Of a stretch of 64,000 nt of DNA, positions 45,031 through 53,095 are shown in pieces (the stretch's first letter is position 1; every line of letters starts with the position of its first letter). Below the pieces are notes generated by a model, which was given only the letters and a program-made list of their open reading frames with translations, had not been told where the DNA came from and did no database searches. This DNA is from Enterococcus pallens ATCC BAA-351 (GTDB lineage Bacteria; Bacillota; Bacilli; Lactobacillales; Enterococcaceae): positions 124,001 to 188,000 of the forward strand of contig NZ_ASWD01000006.1 in NCBI RefSeq assembly GCF_000407485.1. The letters run 5' to 3'. The translations under genes and the position numbers were made by a program.

Positions 45031-45034
45031 TATC

Positions 45035-45151
45035 TTACTCCTCAGCGTTCAACGTAATGGTTGAACGCTTTTTATTTTTCTTGATGGTTCGCTCAGTCTT
45101 TACTAAATTTATTAAAACAATTGTATTTATTAGCATTATTAATAGATTCAT
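45035..45151 (-). CDS. Small membrane protein overlapping a terminator
   Basis: 38 residues: hydrophobic N-terminus (MNLLIMLINTIVLINLV) and basic middle. AAAGGAG lies 8 nt before ATG at a linker repeat. Its last codons contain the hairpin that ends the opposing transcript. Confidence 0.4.
   Translation of the reverse strand: MNLLIMLINTIVLINLVKTERTIKKNKKRSTITLNAEE
45044..45079 (+). terminator. Terminator of the rightward accessory pair
   Basis: AGCGTTCAAC-N6-GTTGAACGCT followed by TTTTATTTTT, 14 nt after the stop at 45030. Confidence 0.9.
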
Positions 45152-45160
45152 ACTTTTTTC

Positions 45161-45185
45161 TCCTTTCAAGCGTCGGTTAGTGGAC
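45161..45185. repeat. Gene-boundary linker repeat, copy 2
   Basis: Minus strand TAGTCCACTAAC-CGACG-CTTGAAAGGAG, again joining a stop codon and the next ribosome site. Confidence 0.65.
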
Positions 45186-45388
45186 TAGCAATATATCCAA
45201 TCTTGCTTTCCCTTCGGTCGCTCTTCAGCAGTATATTTTACAAATACATAAACACCCTCGATCCGTCCTTGATACCACTGGACTTGGCTGTCTTGTATAC
45301 TGAAGCCCTTGTTCAGATACTCAGAAATAATTGACTGAAGTTCTTTGGCTGATGCTTCATTCAATATTTCTACTTTTACCTCACTCAT
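45185..45388 (-). CDS. Small early hypothetical protein
   Basis: 67 residues, alternating beta/helix (VKVEILNEASAKELQSIIS, RIEGVYVFVKYTA). No function recognised. Ends in linker repeat copy 2. Confidence 0.6.
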   Translation of the reverse strand: MSEVKVEILNEASAKELQSIISEYLNKGFSIQDSQVQWYQGRIEGVYVFVKYTAEERPKGKQDWIYC

Positions 45389-45394
45389 TCCGCC

Positions 45395-45496
45395 TCATTC
45401 CCTTTCATTCCTTATATCATCGATCTTGCCGCCAACAATGGCTGTGTAAACAATGAAACTCACTATGAAAATTAGTACAACGATAAAAAGTTTCAT
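45395..45496 (-). CDS. 33-residue membrane peptide
   Basis: MKLFIVVLIFIVSFIVYTAI is one membrane span followed by a charged tail. ATG overlaps the upstream stop (ATGA). Confidence 0.45.
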   Translation of the reverse strand: MKLFIVVLIFIVSFIVYTAIVGGKIDDIRNERE

Positions 45497-46023
45497 TCCG
45501 CCACCTCCACTGGTTCGACTGTGCCGCCTGTGATACTTGCTATCCGATCAGCTTCACTCTTTGCATCAAATTTCATAATTCCATCTTTTTCATGAGGCGA
45601 TATCAAACAACCTCTACCATGAAATTCAATAAAATAGCCATTGCCTACTTTCACTCGGTACTTAGATTCAACATCATAGCCATACTGAAAAGCGTTAATG
45701 AATCGGTATGGATTCTCAAAGGACCATTCTAGAATTTGTTCTTTAGGCCAAGATGAACAAATATGGAACAATCCATGATAGGCATCCACGCCACTTTGTT
45801 CTTCTTTATTACAGAAATCCAAGAATTCCTTCATGTAAGGCGGTACTTTTACTTTCCCTGGTTCAGTCAAATCACCAACCATTTTTTCAACTTCTCCAAA
45901 AAACTTATACATTAGAGTCTGAAGATAATCCGCTCGATCATCATCGCTGACATCCGTAAAATCAAGTTTTCTTATCATTTTTCTATTGGATTCAATCCAG
46001 TTAAGTAATCCCTGTTTATTCAT
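45493..46023 (-). CDS. DUF1642-like phage protein
   Basis: 176 residues; VPPYMKEFLDFCNKEEQSG and RFINAFQYGYDVESKYRV-K fit the DUF1642 family, common in early regions of lactic-acid-bacterium prophages. Role unknown. Confidence 0.75.
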   Translation of the reverse strand: MNKQGLLNWIESNRKMIRKLDFTDVSDDDRADYLQTLMYKFFGEVEKMVGDLTEPGKVKVPPYMKEFLDFCNKEEQSGVDAYHGLFHICSSWPKEQILEWSFENPYRFINAFQYGYDVESKYRVKVGNGYFIEFHGRGCLISPHEKDGIMKFDAKSEADRIASITGGTVEPVEVAE

Positions 46024-46031
46024 TCAATCAT

Positions 46032-46061
46032 TCCTTTCCTTCAAATGCTGAGTTAGTGGAC
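46032..46061. repeat. Gene-boundary linker repeat, copy 3 (diverged)
   Basis: Minus strand CGTCCACTAAC-TCAGC-ATTTGAAGGAAAGGA. Same order of elements, with a 4-nt insertion before the ribosome site. Confidence 0.5.
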
Positions 46062-46151
46062 GTAATTATGCTCGTTTTAAGCTACTTCTATATTGTATAA
46101 TTTCCTTATCAGTGCAAGACTGCTGAAAAATACGATAAGGAGGGGATTAAT

Positions 46152-46373
46152 ATGGATGTAGCTACTTTGAAAGATTTTATTCTCAAAACAATGGAGAAAC
46201 TCGAAACTAATAAACTTAACTCAGTCTCAGCTCCAGAATTCTTTTCAAATTTTACTGATGACGATTATGATTTGTTCATTTCATTAAAAGGGCAATGGAG
46301 TAAGGAACTTAGAATCATAACAAAACCAGGATGTAGAACACTCAACAAAATAGCAATAAAAAAAAGAGTCTAA
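46152..46373 (+). CDS. Rightward small accessory protein
   Basis: 73 residues, soluble (MDVATLKDFILKTMEKLE...), basic end (KIAIKKRV). It has its own TATAAT (about 46096), AAGGAGGGG and terminator, so it is an independent unit in the leftward operon. The ribosome site is partly paired in a CCTTATC/GATAAGG hairpin (46104-46140). Confidence 0.6.
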   Translation: MDVATLKDFILKTMEKLETNKLNSVSAPEFFSNFTDDDYDLFISLKGQWSKELRIITKPGCRTLNKIAIKKRV

Positions 46374-46383
46374 GTTATTTGCA

Positions 46384-46412
46384 CCTCAATCAAATTTTTT
46401 GGTTGAGGTTTT
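46384..46412 (+). terminator. Terminator of the 46152 gene
   Basis: CCTCAA...TTGAGG with TTTT on the plus strand. Confidence 0.65.
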
Positions 46413-46436
46413 CCATTAGACTGGTGGTTAATAGCA

Positions 46437-46751
46437 TCATTTGTCCATAAAGATTCTGACTACATCGTCAATGTCCTCACCATATACTTCATAGTCAAAG
46501 CCAGAGTCCAAAACTTCAAATATTGCTGAAGTTTTGCACGACAGATTTTTCTTGTCTAGTTCTGACCACATCTGTTCAATGTCCTCTAGAAAATGTTGTT
46601 GTTCCACGCTCAGTTCATTTCCCTTTTTTTCAAAGCCATCAACATGATAGGTGTAAATCGTATCGATCCCATTTTGATCTTGAGAAAGCTTAACGCAAGA
46701 ACATTCGCCTTTTAGCTCTCCATTTACATAAATAGGTGTTTTATTAATCAT
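46437..46751 (-). CDS. Early hypothetical protein
   Basis: 104 residues, acidic, beta-rich N-terminus (TPIYVNGELKGECSCVKLS) and a helical middle with EDIEQMWSELD. No family recognised. Confidence 0.6.
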   Translation of the reverse strand: MINKTPIYVNGELKGECSCVKLSQDQNGIDTIYTYHVDGFEKKGNELSVEQQHFLEDIEQMWSELDKKNLSCKTSAIFEVLDSGFDYEVYGEDIDDVVRIFMDK

Positions 46752-46776
46752 TCAACTTTCTCCTTACTATCCTTGT

Positions 46777-47001
46777 TTAACTAACTGGTAGTTTTTCGAC
46801 TCTTATAGAGTATTGACACCCATTATCTTCCCAAGAAGCAGATGCACCGTTCTCATAGGTTACAGTCACTTCAAGGCCTCTTGCTCTTGCTGCTTCATAA
46901 TCAGAATTGAATTGGCTCATTGCCTTTTTTTCCGAGCTATACAAATCTGGATAAGCTAAATCATCATTAGGCGTTGTATCATAGGCCCAAACATGTTTCA
47001 T
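46777..47001 (-). CDS. Small early hypothetical protein
   Basis: 74 residues (MKHVWAYDTTPNDDLAYPDLY...), small alpha/beta pattern. No function recognised. Confidence 0.55.
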   Translation of the reverse strand: MKHVWAYDTTPNDDLAYPDLYSSEKKAMSQFNSDYEAARARGLEVTVTYENGASASWEDNGCQYSIRVEKLPVS

Positions 47002-47034
47002 TGGTTTACTCCTTTCTTTCGGTCATTACTGGAA

Positions 47035-47514
47035 CTACGCTGACCCCATTTGTAAGCCAAAGTATACTTTTTCAATCCCATCATAATCATCAATTCTATA
47101 TTCGAAGTTATCAGGTATTTCCACTACTTTTAGGTTCGAGTATTTTCCACTCGCCAAAGCTCCAAGCGTTTCTACTGCTTTAACTAACTCGGGCTCAGTT
47201 CTCTTTTTATCGTCATAACTATAGTCCAAGTCCTTCTCATCATACTTATCATCACTTGAATAATATTGTTCAGAAGTAACAGTGTAACTATCTACCTCCG
47301 GATCTATTTGAAAATAACTAACATGTTCCATCAATCCAATTGGCTCAAAATCACCCTTCATTCGTGAATAGGTATAAATAGTCTCACCATCAGAATCATA
47401 GTTAATTTTACAAACATAAGGAAAAACAGTGATTCCTTTTAACTCAAAAATCTTCATCATAGCTGCATGAGATAGCCCAAAACCGCCATAACATTTATTC
47501 AGTACAATTTTCAT
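47035..47514 (-). CDS. Early hypothetical protein
   Basis: 159 residues beginning MKIVLNKCYGGFGLSHAAM, a start seen in a family of phage and plasmid hypothetical proteins. Acidic middle, C-terminal beta-rich part (NLKVVEIPDNFEYRIDDYDG). No enzymatic motif. Confidence 0.65.
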   Translation of the reverse strand: MKIVLNKCYGGFGLSHAAMMKIFELKGITVFPYVCKINYDSDGETIYTYSRMKGDFEPIGLMEHVSYFQIDPEVDSYTVTSEQYYSSDDKYDEKDLDYSYDDKKRTEPELVKAVETLGALASGKYSNLKVVEIPDNFEYRIDDYDGIEKVYFGLQMGSA

Positions 47515-47590
47515 ACAATTACCTCCAGTCCATACTTTCTTCCTTGATCAAACTAAGCGTAGTTTTGCGCTCAGTCCTAATACAAGGTAT

Positions 47591-48592
47591 TCAATACACG
47601 TATTTGGCATGTTTTGCCTTCAGGTCATTCTTACTTGAGTCAATATAAAGCAAAGTAGTTTCGGCACTAGCGTGGCCTAGAAAATCTCGAACGTCATTTA
47701 ACATCATCCCTTTATTACTGGCATCAGTTGCGGATGTTCGGCGATATTTATGTGGATAGGCTTCCTCTACACCTGCAGCTTTAGCGATTTTCTTAATCAT
47801 CTTTTGGATACCACTTGTTGACATTTGTGATCCAATGCCAGCACCTCCGCAAATAATAGGTCCAGCAGTGTGAGGAAATTCTTGTAAATATGCATCAATA
47901 TAGATTTTAGTTTTTGTGTTCACGAAAACCAAACGCTCTTTGTTTCCTTTCCCCACTACGGCAATTTCGCCAGCGTTTCGGTCATAGTTCTCCATCATAA
48001 GAGTGACTAATTCAGAAACCCGACAAGCCGTGCTGAACAATAACTCAAGTACCATTTTCTGTTTAGAACCAGTGCAGGCTTCTCTCATGAGTTCCAACTC
48101 TGTTTGCGTGTACGCCTTCTTTAGCCGCTGCTCGACTTTTATATTTTCGATTTTTCGACCTGGATCACTATCGAGATAGTCTTCTTCAAAAAGCCATTTG
48201 AAAAATCTTTTGATAACTCCCAATTCGTGATTCAGGGTTGAGTTTGCTAGTTGATCCACCAAAGTTCTGTGAGCAAGATACGTTCGAATATCGTGAGTTG
48301 AGATTTCCTTGAACTGTTTGTGTATGAATCGATTAAACTTGTCAATATTGTACATATAGAGTTCGATTGATCTGTCGGATAATCCGCGCAGTTTTAGGCT
48401 AACGAAAAAAGCTTTGTATGCTGCTATGTCTGAAGTTTCATCGTAGATGATGACCTCGTTCTTAGCTTCCTCCAACTGTAATTTTGATAGGTTGAAGGTC
48501 ATATTTATCTTTAGCTTTCTCAATTGATCGCCGTTAAATTCCGACTCCAGGTCTGATACAACTTTATTAATAAATTTTTCTTTAATGTCTAT
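47591..48592 (-). CDS. Tyrosine-type recombinase (second recombinase of the prophage)
   Basis: 333 residues if begun at ATA 48592 (MDIKEKFINKVVSDLE...); TTG 48523 would give 310. AGGAGG lies 10 nt before the ATA and no ribosome site precedes the TTG. Residues ~50-130 are a SAM-like core-binding domain (LKLRGLSDRSIELYMYNID). The catalytic set is visible: Arg in ACRVSELV, His/Arg in PHKYRR, His in LGHAS, Tyr in TTLLYID. XerC/D-like. It lies mid-operon, far from the att sites, so it is unlikely to be the integrase; dimer resolution, inversion or an evolutionary leftover are possible. Confidence 0.88.
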   Translation of the reverse strand: MDIKEKFINKVVSDLESEFNGDQLRKLKINMTFNLSKLQLEEAKNEVIIYDETSDIAAYKAFFVSLKLRGLSDRSIELYMYNIDKFNRFIHKQFKEISTHDIRTYLAHRTLVDQLANSTLNHELGVIKRFFKWLFEEDYLDSDPGRKIENIKVEQRLKKAYTQTELELMREACTGSKQKMVLELLFSTACRVSELVTLMMENYDRNAGEIAVVGKGNKERLVFVNTKTKIYIDAYLQEFPHTAGPIICGGAGIGSQMSTSGIQKMIKKIAKAAGVEEAYPHKYRRTSATDASNKGMMLNDVRDFLGHASAETTLLYIDSSKNDLKAKHAKYVY

Positions 48593-48855
48593 TTCTTTTG
48601 TTCCTCCTGCGCTAAAGCTAAAATTTGCTTACGTTCAATTGTTTCCTTGTTCTTTAAATCGTACCTTCGTTTTATTTGATCAAAATGCATGTTAATTACT
48701 GGCCGATCGTGATCGTAAATAGTCAGCTCTTTATTGGCAAACATTGTAGGGTTTCTCAAAACGAAAAGATAAAGTTTTGTGATCCAGTTATAATGCCGAA
48801 CAACCTCTGGCTCCTCGTTAACTCGGCTGACGTGCCAGCGATATTTACCCATCAT
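48589..48855 (-). CDS. Early hypothetical protein
   Basis: 88 residues, basic and aromatic (YRWHVSRVNEE, HYNWITKLYLFVLRN), ending in a charged helix. Its TAG stop overlaps the ATA start of the recombinase gene. Confidence 0.6.
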   Translation of the reverse strand: MMGKYRWHVSRVNEEPEVVRHYNWITKLYLFVLRNPTMFANKELTIYDHDRPVINMHFDQIKRRYDLKNKETIERKQILALAQEEQKK

Positions 48856-48947
48856 TCAGTTCCTTTCGCTAAAAATCATTGTTATGTTTATCCTACAAAT
48901 CTTTTAGAAGTTGACCTAAAGTAAAGCGAATAGTTCATATCGAGCTA

Positions 48948-49292
48948 CTAATCGCCTTCTGATCCAACAGTAAATATTGCCGGGTTAACTACTCCTTTGC
49001 CTCCATAGCTATACTTGCCATTGTGCCAATCTTTTAATGCATCACCGTGAGCCCAACAATGCGATAGAGTATTTACAGCACAACCATACATAAAACCCGT
49101 AATACCTTCTTTATCGGCTTCATATTGAGTCTTGTCAGCAGCAACAGCTACACTTAAACCATTTGCAATCTTTTCTTCCATCAAACTTGCCCATCTTTCG
49201 CAATACTTAACAACACCGTTGCCGTATGGATCTTGATTATTGGTTACAAATGTTTGCCACCCTTTTTCTGCTTCATCATTTTTAAACTTCAT
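48948..49292 (-). CDS. Early hypothetical protein
   Basis: 114 residues, MKFKNDEAEKGWQTFVTNNQDPYGNGVV..., containing MYGCAVNTLSHCWAHGD. This type is widespread in enterococcal/streptococcal prophages, with no known function. Confidence 0.65.
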   Translation of the reverse strand: MKFKNDEAEKGWQTFVTNNQDPYGNGVVKYCERWASLMEEKIANGLSVAVAADKTQYEADKEGITGFMYGCAVNTLSHCWAHGDALKDWHNGKYSYGGKGVVNPAIFTVGSEGD

Positions 49293-49307
49293 TGATGACC
49301 CTCTTTT

Positions 49308-49490
49308 CTATTTTTGGAAATTAATCTTTTTCTTATCCAGCAAGTGCAAGTAAAGAATCCCTATGTCAATTACTTTTTGATTCATGATTTCCGCTACCTG
49401 TGAAGGTTTGAGCCCCAAGGAAAAGAGCGAAATTGCACGCTCTATTTCCTCATCAGACCAATCAAACTTTCCATTCATTAAGACAATCAA
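49308..49490 (-). CDS. Small HTH-like protein
   Basis: 60 residues from TTG 49490 (TTGA overlap with the upstream stop) or 56 from ATG 49478. WSDEEIERAISLFSLGLKPSQVAEIM resembles a helix-turn-helix. Confidence 0.55.
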   Translation of the reverse strand: MIVLMNGKFDWSDEEIERAISLFSLGLKPSQVAEIMNQKVIDIGILYLHLLDKKKINFQK

Positions 49491-50224
49491 TACGGATCAA
49501 CTTCTCCGTCAGTGTCATCGCTGGATGTTTCAGTTTCTTTAGTGTTTTCATCTGAATCTGACTTTTCCGTTCCCGGATTTTCGGTTTTTGTTGCTGATTC
49601 ATCTGAATCGACCACTTTTTCGTCAGAATCGGCATCATCTTCTCTGTCAATATCATCTGAGGAAGAACCGTCAATGTTCATCTCACTACTGTTCTTATTC
49701 CAAGTATCTGCAAATGGTGCAAAATGTTGTCGGGCGTTCTCTAGGTTATTCAAAAGTGTATATGAAGACATTTCATAATCAGCAGCGATTTTATCTGCTG
49801 TCTCACCGTTGTCCAAACGAATTAAAACATCTCGCGGATTGATAAGAAGTGTTTCTGGATACTGCAGGCTTGTTGCAGTTTTGATGTAAGTGTCAACAAC
49901 ACTTTTATCAACTGGAATCTGTTTGACTACAGTATTTTTCTCTCCATCGCCAAGATCAAGGGCAGTTTGCTCTTCGCGGATTACTTCAACAGTTCCATCA
50001 GGATTAGTCCAGTACTTCACGGCATGCTTTCCAGACTCTTTTTCAACCTCAGCCTCATACACATATGTGCCTGGATGAATAATCACGGTAATGTCGTGAT
50101 CAAACATATTTTGCAAATCTTCGACGTGGCCTTTCAGATCCCGTGCCGATACTTCAAGTAATATTTTCTTAGTTCCCTTCGTAGTTCCCTTATCTCTTAA
50201 TACTGCTTCAAATTCAATTGACAT
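49487..50224 (-). CDS. Early protein with long acidic tail ending VDPY
   Basis: 245 residues. Residues ~1-165 are globular, beta-rich first (VLRDKGTTKGTKKILLEVS, VTVIIHPGTYVYE-like) and then helical with a SYTLLNNLENARQHF segment. The last ~75 residues are Asp/Glu/Ser low complexity, closing DDTDGEVDPY. RecT of this phage ends PEDVDPYA. An SSB-like or DNA-mimic role is possible, since no SSB gene was found, but it is unproven. Confidence 0.6.
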   Translation of the reverse strand: MSIEFEAVLRDKGTTKGTKKILLEVSARDLKGHVEDLQNMFDHDITVIIHPGTYVYEAEVEKESGKHAVKYWTNPDGTVEVIREEQTALDLGDGEKNTVVKQIPVDKSVVDTYIKTATSLQYPETLLINPRDVLIRLDNGETADKIAADYEMSSYTLLNNLENARQHFAPFADTWNKNSSEMNIDGSSSDDIDREDDADSDEKVVDSDESATKTENPGTEKSDSDENTKETETSSDDTDGEVDPY

Positions 50225-50312
50225 CTATTTGTCCTCCTCAAATGGTAGTTTGTCGTAAGAAAAAACTTGGAGTTGGAAAGAAAACACGACATAGTCTTCT
50301 TTCTGCATGAAA

Positions 50313-50516
50313 TCAGTAAAAACCTCGCTTGCTCCTAGACCCTTTTGTCGTAGAACCAGCGTTTTTACTTCTCTCGATATCTTGTGCCCACTTCTTTTCA
50401 AACGTCTCTAACAGCGATTTAGCATGCTTTTCAGTACCAGTCGTATTTGACTGATATTTCACATTCCCTTTTTCGTCTAAAACCTGAACATCCCAATTTC
50501 TCATTTTTTTATCCAA
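50313..50516 (-). CDS. Small early hypothetical protein
   Basis: 67 residues from TTG 50516, 7 nt after GAGGAG (MDKKMRNWDVQVLDEKG...). Basic C-terminus (TTKGSRSKRGFY). Confidence 0.5.
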   Translation of the reverse strand: MDKKMRNWDVQVLDEKGNVKYQSNTTGTEKHAKSLLETFEKKWAQDIERSKNAGSTTKGSRSKRGFY

Positions 50517-50531
50517 TACAAGTCTCCTCAC

Positions 50532-50654
50532 TTAAAAAATAATTCTCCAAATGATTACTAGCAGTTTGATTAGTGCCATGAAGATTGTTCCGACTACTGC
50601 GAGATAGGCAGCTACCATCAGACACCCGCCAGTCAAATGAAATAAATCTTTCAT
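50532..50654 (-). CDS. 40-residue membrane peptide
   Basis: MKDLFHLTGGCLMVAAYLAV followed by a long hydrophobic stretch to the end. AGGAGG precedes ATGATG. Confidence 0.45.
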   Translation of the reverse strand: MKDLFHLTGGCLMVAAYLAVVGTIFMALIKLLVIIWRIIF

Positions 50655-50663
50655 CATTTCCTC

Positions 50664-51137
50664 CTAATAGTTAGTGGCATCCCGCCAGTGGTAATTGAAA
50701 TTGTCGGTAACAAAAGGCTCCTTTTCATTCAAAGGCTTGGTTACCCCCTGTGTGATTACTTTGAAGTCTCTAGTCCTCACCACTACCGCTTCTACGGGGT
50801 GACCATATTCGTTAGCGAATAATCGGAAGCGCAACTTGTTTGACTGATCAATCCCGTACATACCGAAGGAATTCTTGACATCAATGACGTGTAGCCAATT
50901 CCCTTTATTATCTGAGATGATGAAGTCTGGTGAATAAGCAATGGCGGAAATCTTCCCACCACCAGGTAATTCAGTGAGCTTGGACAATTGAAACCGCGGG
51001 TGCACCTCAAAAGGTAAGCCACAATCTCTTACAAAACGCTGATAAAACAATGCTTCTTTTTGCGAATCGAAGGTGTAACCATCGATTTTTACCTTGGATC
51101 CTCGTTTATTCATTGCTGTTGGGCTATTTCCCATCAA
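50664..51137 (-). CDS. DUF1064-like putative nuclease
   Basis: 157 residues. VKIDGYTFDSQKEALFYQRF, the internal Asp of YSPDFII and the HVIDVKNSFG block form a PD-(D/E)XK-like pattern (E in QKEALF, D in SPDF, D-x-K in DVK). The DUF1064 family is thought to act on replication or recombination intermediates. It stands where RusA-like resolvases occur in related phages. Confidence 0.75.
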   Translation of the reverse strand: MMGNSPTAMNKRGSKVKIDGYTFDSQKEALFYQRFVRDCGLPFEVHPRFQLSKLTELPGGGKISAIAYSPDFIISDNKGNWLHVIDVKNSFGMYGIDQSNKLRFRLFANEYGHPVEAVVVRTRDFKVITQGVTKPLNEKEPFVTDNFNYHWRDATNY

Positions 51138-51138
51138 A

Positions 51139-51375
51139 TCATCCTTTCTGACGCATCCAAGACTGATTCAGTTTAGTTGGAGCTTTCTTAGACTGCATTT
51201 TCTTTCGGACCTTCACTGCATCCTTTTGATCAATCAATTCAACTACTCGGCCGCCGCAGGTTTCTGCAACCAGTTCAGCCATTTCCTTATTTTCGTGCTT
51301 TTTTGCATGTTTCAAAGATGGCATGCCATTTCCAGATTCATCCAAGTAACACATTTTTTTCACTACATAACTCAA
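51139..51375 (-). CDS. Small early hypothetical protein
   Basis: 78 residues, basic (KVRKKMQSKKAPTKLNQSW). Overlaps the stop of the DnaC-like gene by 4 nt. No function recognised. Confidence 0.55.
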   Translation of the reverse strand: MSYVVKKMCYLDESGNGMPSLKHAKKHENKEMAELVAETCGGRVVELIDQKDAVKVRKKMQSKKAPTKLNQSWMRQKG

Positions 51376-52217
51376 ATAGGACTCCTCCTTTTATCAGTTG
51401 TTTCTTTGAAGCGAAATGCATTTAAACGATCATCTACAGTTGCACCATTCAGCATTCGAGAATATATTCGCTCACCATACAAGGTATAAATTTGACTTGA
51501 GTTTAAATTACTCGTGAATATAGTTGACTTCTCTTGCCGAGATTCAGCTAATGATTGCAATGTCTCCAGCACAAATGTTGTTGGTTCGCTAGGTTTTTCC
51601 ATCCGGCCTAACTCAGCTCCAAGGTCATCAATCACAACCAAATCCATTTTTTTTAATTCAGACACTAATGTCCGGCGGATCTCACGTCGAATCTCTGCAT
51701 CATCAATTGCGTTTCGCAGCTGCTCAAGCAGTTCGCGAAAATTAACAATGCCGCAAGTTCTTTGATAACCGGACTTCTCAAGAACTTCCAGCATGATTGC
51801 GACAGCCAGATGAGTCTTGCCCGCTCCTGGTGTTCCTGTGAAAATTGCGTGAACGTTCTCTTTATTCAGAATTTTATTCGCCCAGTTTTGAGCTTTGAAC
51901 TTGGCGTCCTTGGTTTCGTGATCAACGATCTTATAATTGTCAAAATTGCAAGTCCACACGCTTTGATCTGTAACTATCGAATTATTAACCATCTTCAGAT
52001 AAGCAGCATCACGGACGGCCTTATCAACGATCACCTGTGCTTTTTCAGAATTACGTTGTAGCATTTCTCTGTGACCACAACCAGGAGCAGTGCAGACGGG
52101 ACCACAACGTTCTGAGCCATCTTGTTTCTTATTTGCCCACTTGAGCATTGAACCTCCACATTTAGGGCACGGACCGGCTTCAACCAATGGACCAAATCTT
52201 TTAGTAATTCCCTCTAT
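51372..52217 (-). CDS. DnaC/DnaI-like helicase loader ATPase
   Basis: 281 residues if begun at ATA 52217, which overlaps the upstream stop as TGATA (MIEGITKRFGPLVEAG...); TTG 52187 gives 271. The N-terminal zinc-finger part has CPKCGG...CGPVC...CGH. Walker A TGTPGAGKTHLA and Walker B LVVIDDLGAE are clear. With the initiator encoded upstream it loads the host DnaB/DnaC helicase at the phage origin. Confidence 0.9.
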   Translation of the reverse strand: MEGITKRFGPLVEAGPCPKCGGSMLKWANKKQDGSERCGPVCTAPGCGHREMLQRNSEKAQVIVDKAVRDAAYLKMVNNSIVTDQSVWTCNFDNYKIVDHETKDAKFKAQNWANKILNKENVHAIFTGTPGAGKTHLAVAIMLEVLEKSGYQRTCGIVNFRELLEQLRNAIDDAEIRREIRRTLVSELKKMDLVVIDDLGAELGRMEKPSEPTTFVLETLQSLAESRQEKSTIFTSNLNSSQIYTLYGERIYSRMLNGATVDDRLNAFRFKETTDKRRSPI

Positions 52218-53083
52218 CAGAAGTCATCCCCCGTTTCTTTCCACTCTCGATCTGAAGAAACTATATTCTTATCAAACTTTATTTTCTTGTCATTAGTCAG
52301 GACATCTTCCACAGTCAGAAATCGTTTCTGTTCCCAATCCTTCAAAATCCCGTTTGTGTATCCATAGCTTCGCTTGTTTCGATCAATTGCTATTCCGAGT
52401 GCATGGATAATCAAAGCAATTGCATTCTCCTCAGTTGCACCAATTTTGACGAAATCTTCTACCCAATAATCGAAATCTTGTTTAGTTTTTGAAGAGATGG
52501 TTCCAAATCCATTTGACTCATAGTAGTGGTAGATTTTTTTCTGAGTGGGGTTTTTGCTCTTTACTCTACTTTCCTTTCCTTTACTTTCCTTTTCTTTCCT
52601 TTTCTTTGGGGGTTTTTCGCTATCATTTACTAAGTTAATGTCATCATTAACTCGGTTATTGTTGGCATTAACTAGAAAAATGTTACGATAACTATTTTGG
52701 TCCAATAAAAAGTACTCTGAAATGATAGGAATTTTAGCTCTTCTTGCTGTTGCTTCGAGATATCTTGTCTGAATACTGGCTGATGTGAGTACCGAATATT
52801 TGTCAAAAAGTGACCGGTTAAACATCTTTATTTCGAAGCAACTTTCTAGTATTGCATCTAGTTGATTTTCATCTATTGGCAAGTCACCCAGGAAAAGAAC
52901 TTTTTGAATGCTATCGAATTTTGTGAAGTAGCCTTCTTCTCCATAAATAAGGTCCCAAAGTTCGTAGATTACCAACCTTGCAATAACAGAATTTTTAGAT
53001 TCTACGTACTTAAATTTCGTGTCATATTTTGCTTTCACGTCTTTAGGGTAGTAGTCTAATCCTTGCTTAGTTGGCCTCGCCAT
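52217..53083 (-). CDS. Replication initiator (DUF4373 N-terminus, DnaD/DnaB_2-like C-terminus)
   Basis: 288 residues. Residues ~1-110 are the Lin1244/Lin1753-type DNA-binding domain (MARPTKQGLDYYPKDVK). The middle holds a repeated VN(A/D)-(N/D) stretch and a Lys/Glu run encoded by homopurine DNA. The C-terminal DnaD-like domain includes YYESNGFGTIS and YTNGILKDW. Iterons inside the gene (52624-52673) suggest it binds its own coding sequence as origin. Confidence 0.85.
   Translation of the reverse strand: MARPTKQGLDYYPKDVKAKYDTKFKYVESKNSVIARLVIYELWDLIYGEEGYFTKFDSIQKVLFLGDLPIDENQLDAILESCFEIKMFNRSLFDKYSVLTSASIQTRYLEATARRAKIPIISEYFLLDQNSYRNIFLVNANNNRVNDDINLVNDSEKPPKKRKEKESKGKESRVKSKNPTQKKIYHYYESNGFGTISSKTKQDFDYWVEDFVKIGATEENAIALIIHALGIAIDRNKRSYGYTNGILKDWEQKRFLTVEDVLTNDKKIKFDKNIVSSDREWKETGDDF
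52624..52673. other. Putative replication origin iterons
   Basis: On the minus strand AGTTAATG, AGTTAATG, AGTAAATG at 52666-52673, 52645-52652 and 52624-52631, a spacing of exactly 21 bp (two helical turns). An AT-rich stretch lies on one side and a ~60-nt purine/pyrimidine tract on the other (52556-52618). Confidence 0.55.
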
Positions 53084-53095
53084 TACTATCCCCTC

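Noticed and set aside
49462-49674. 70-codon leftward frame in the acidic-tail region
   Set aside because: Product of the low-complexity Asp/Glu/Ser coding stretch read out of frame.
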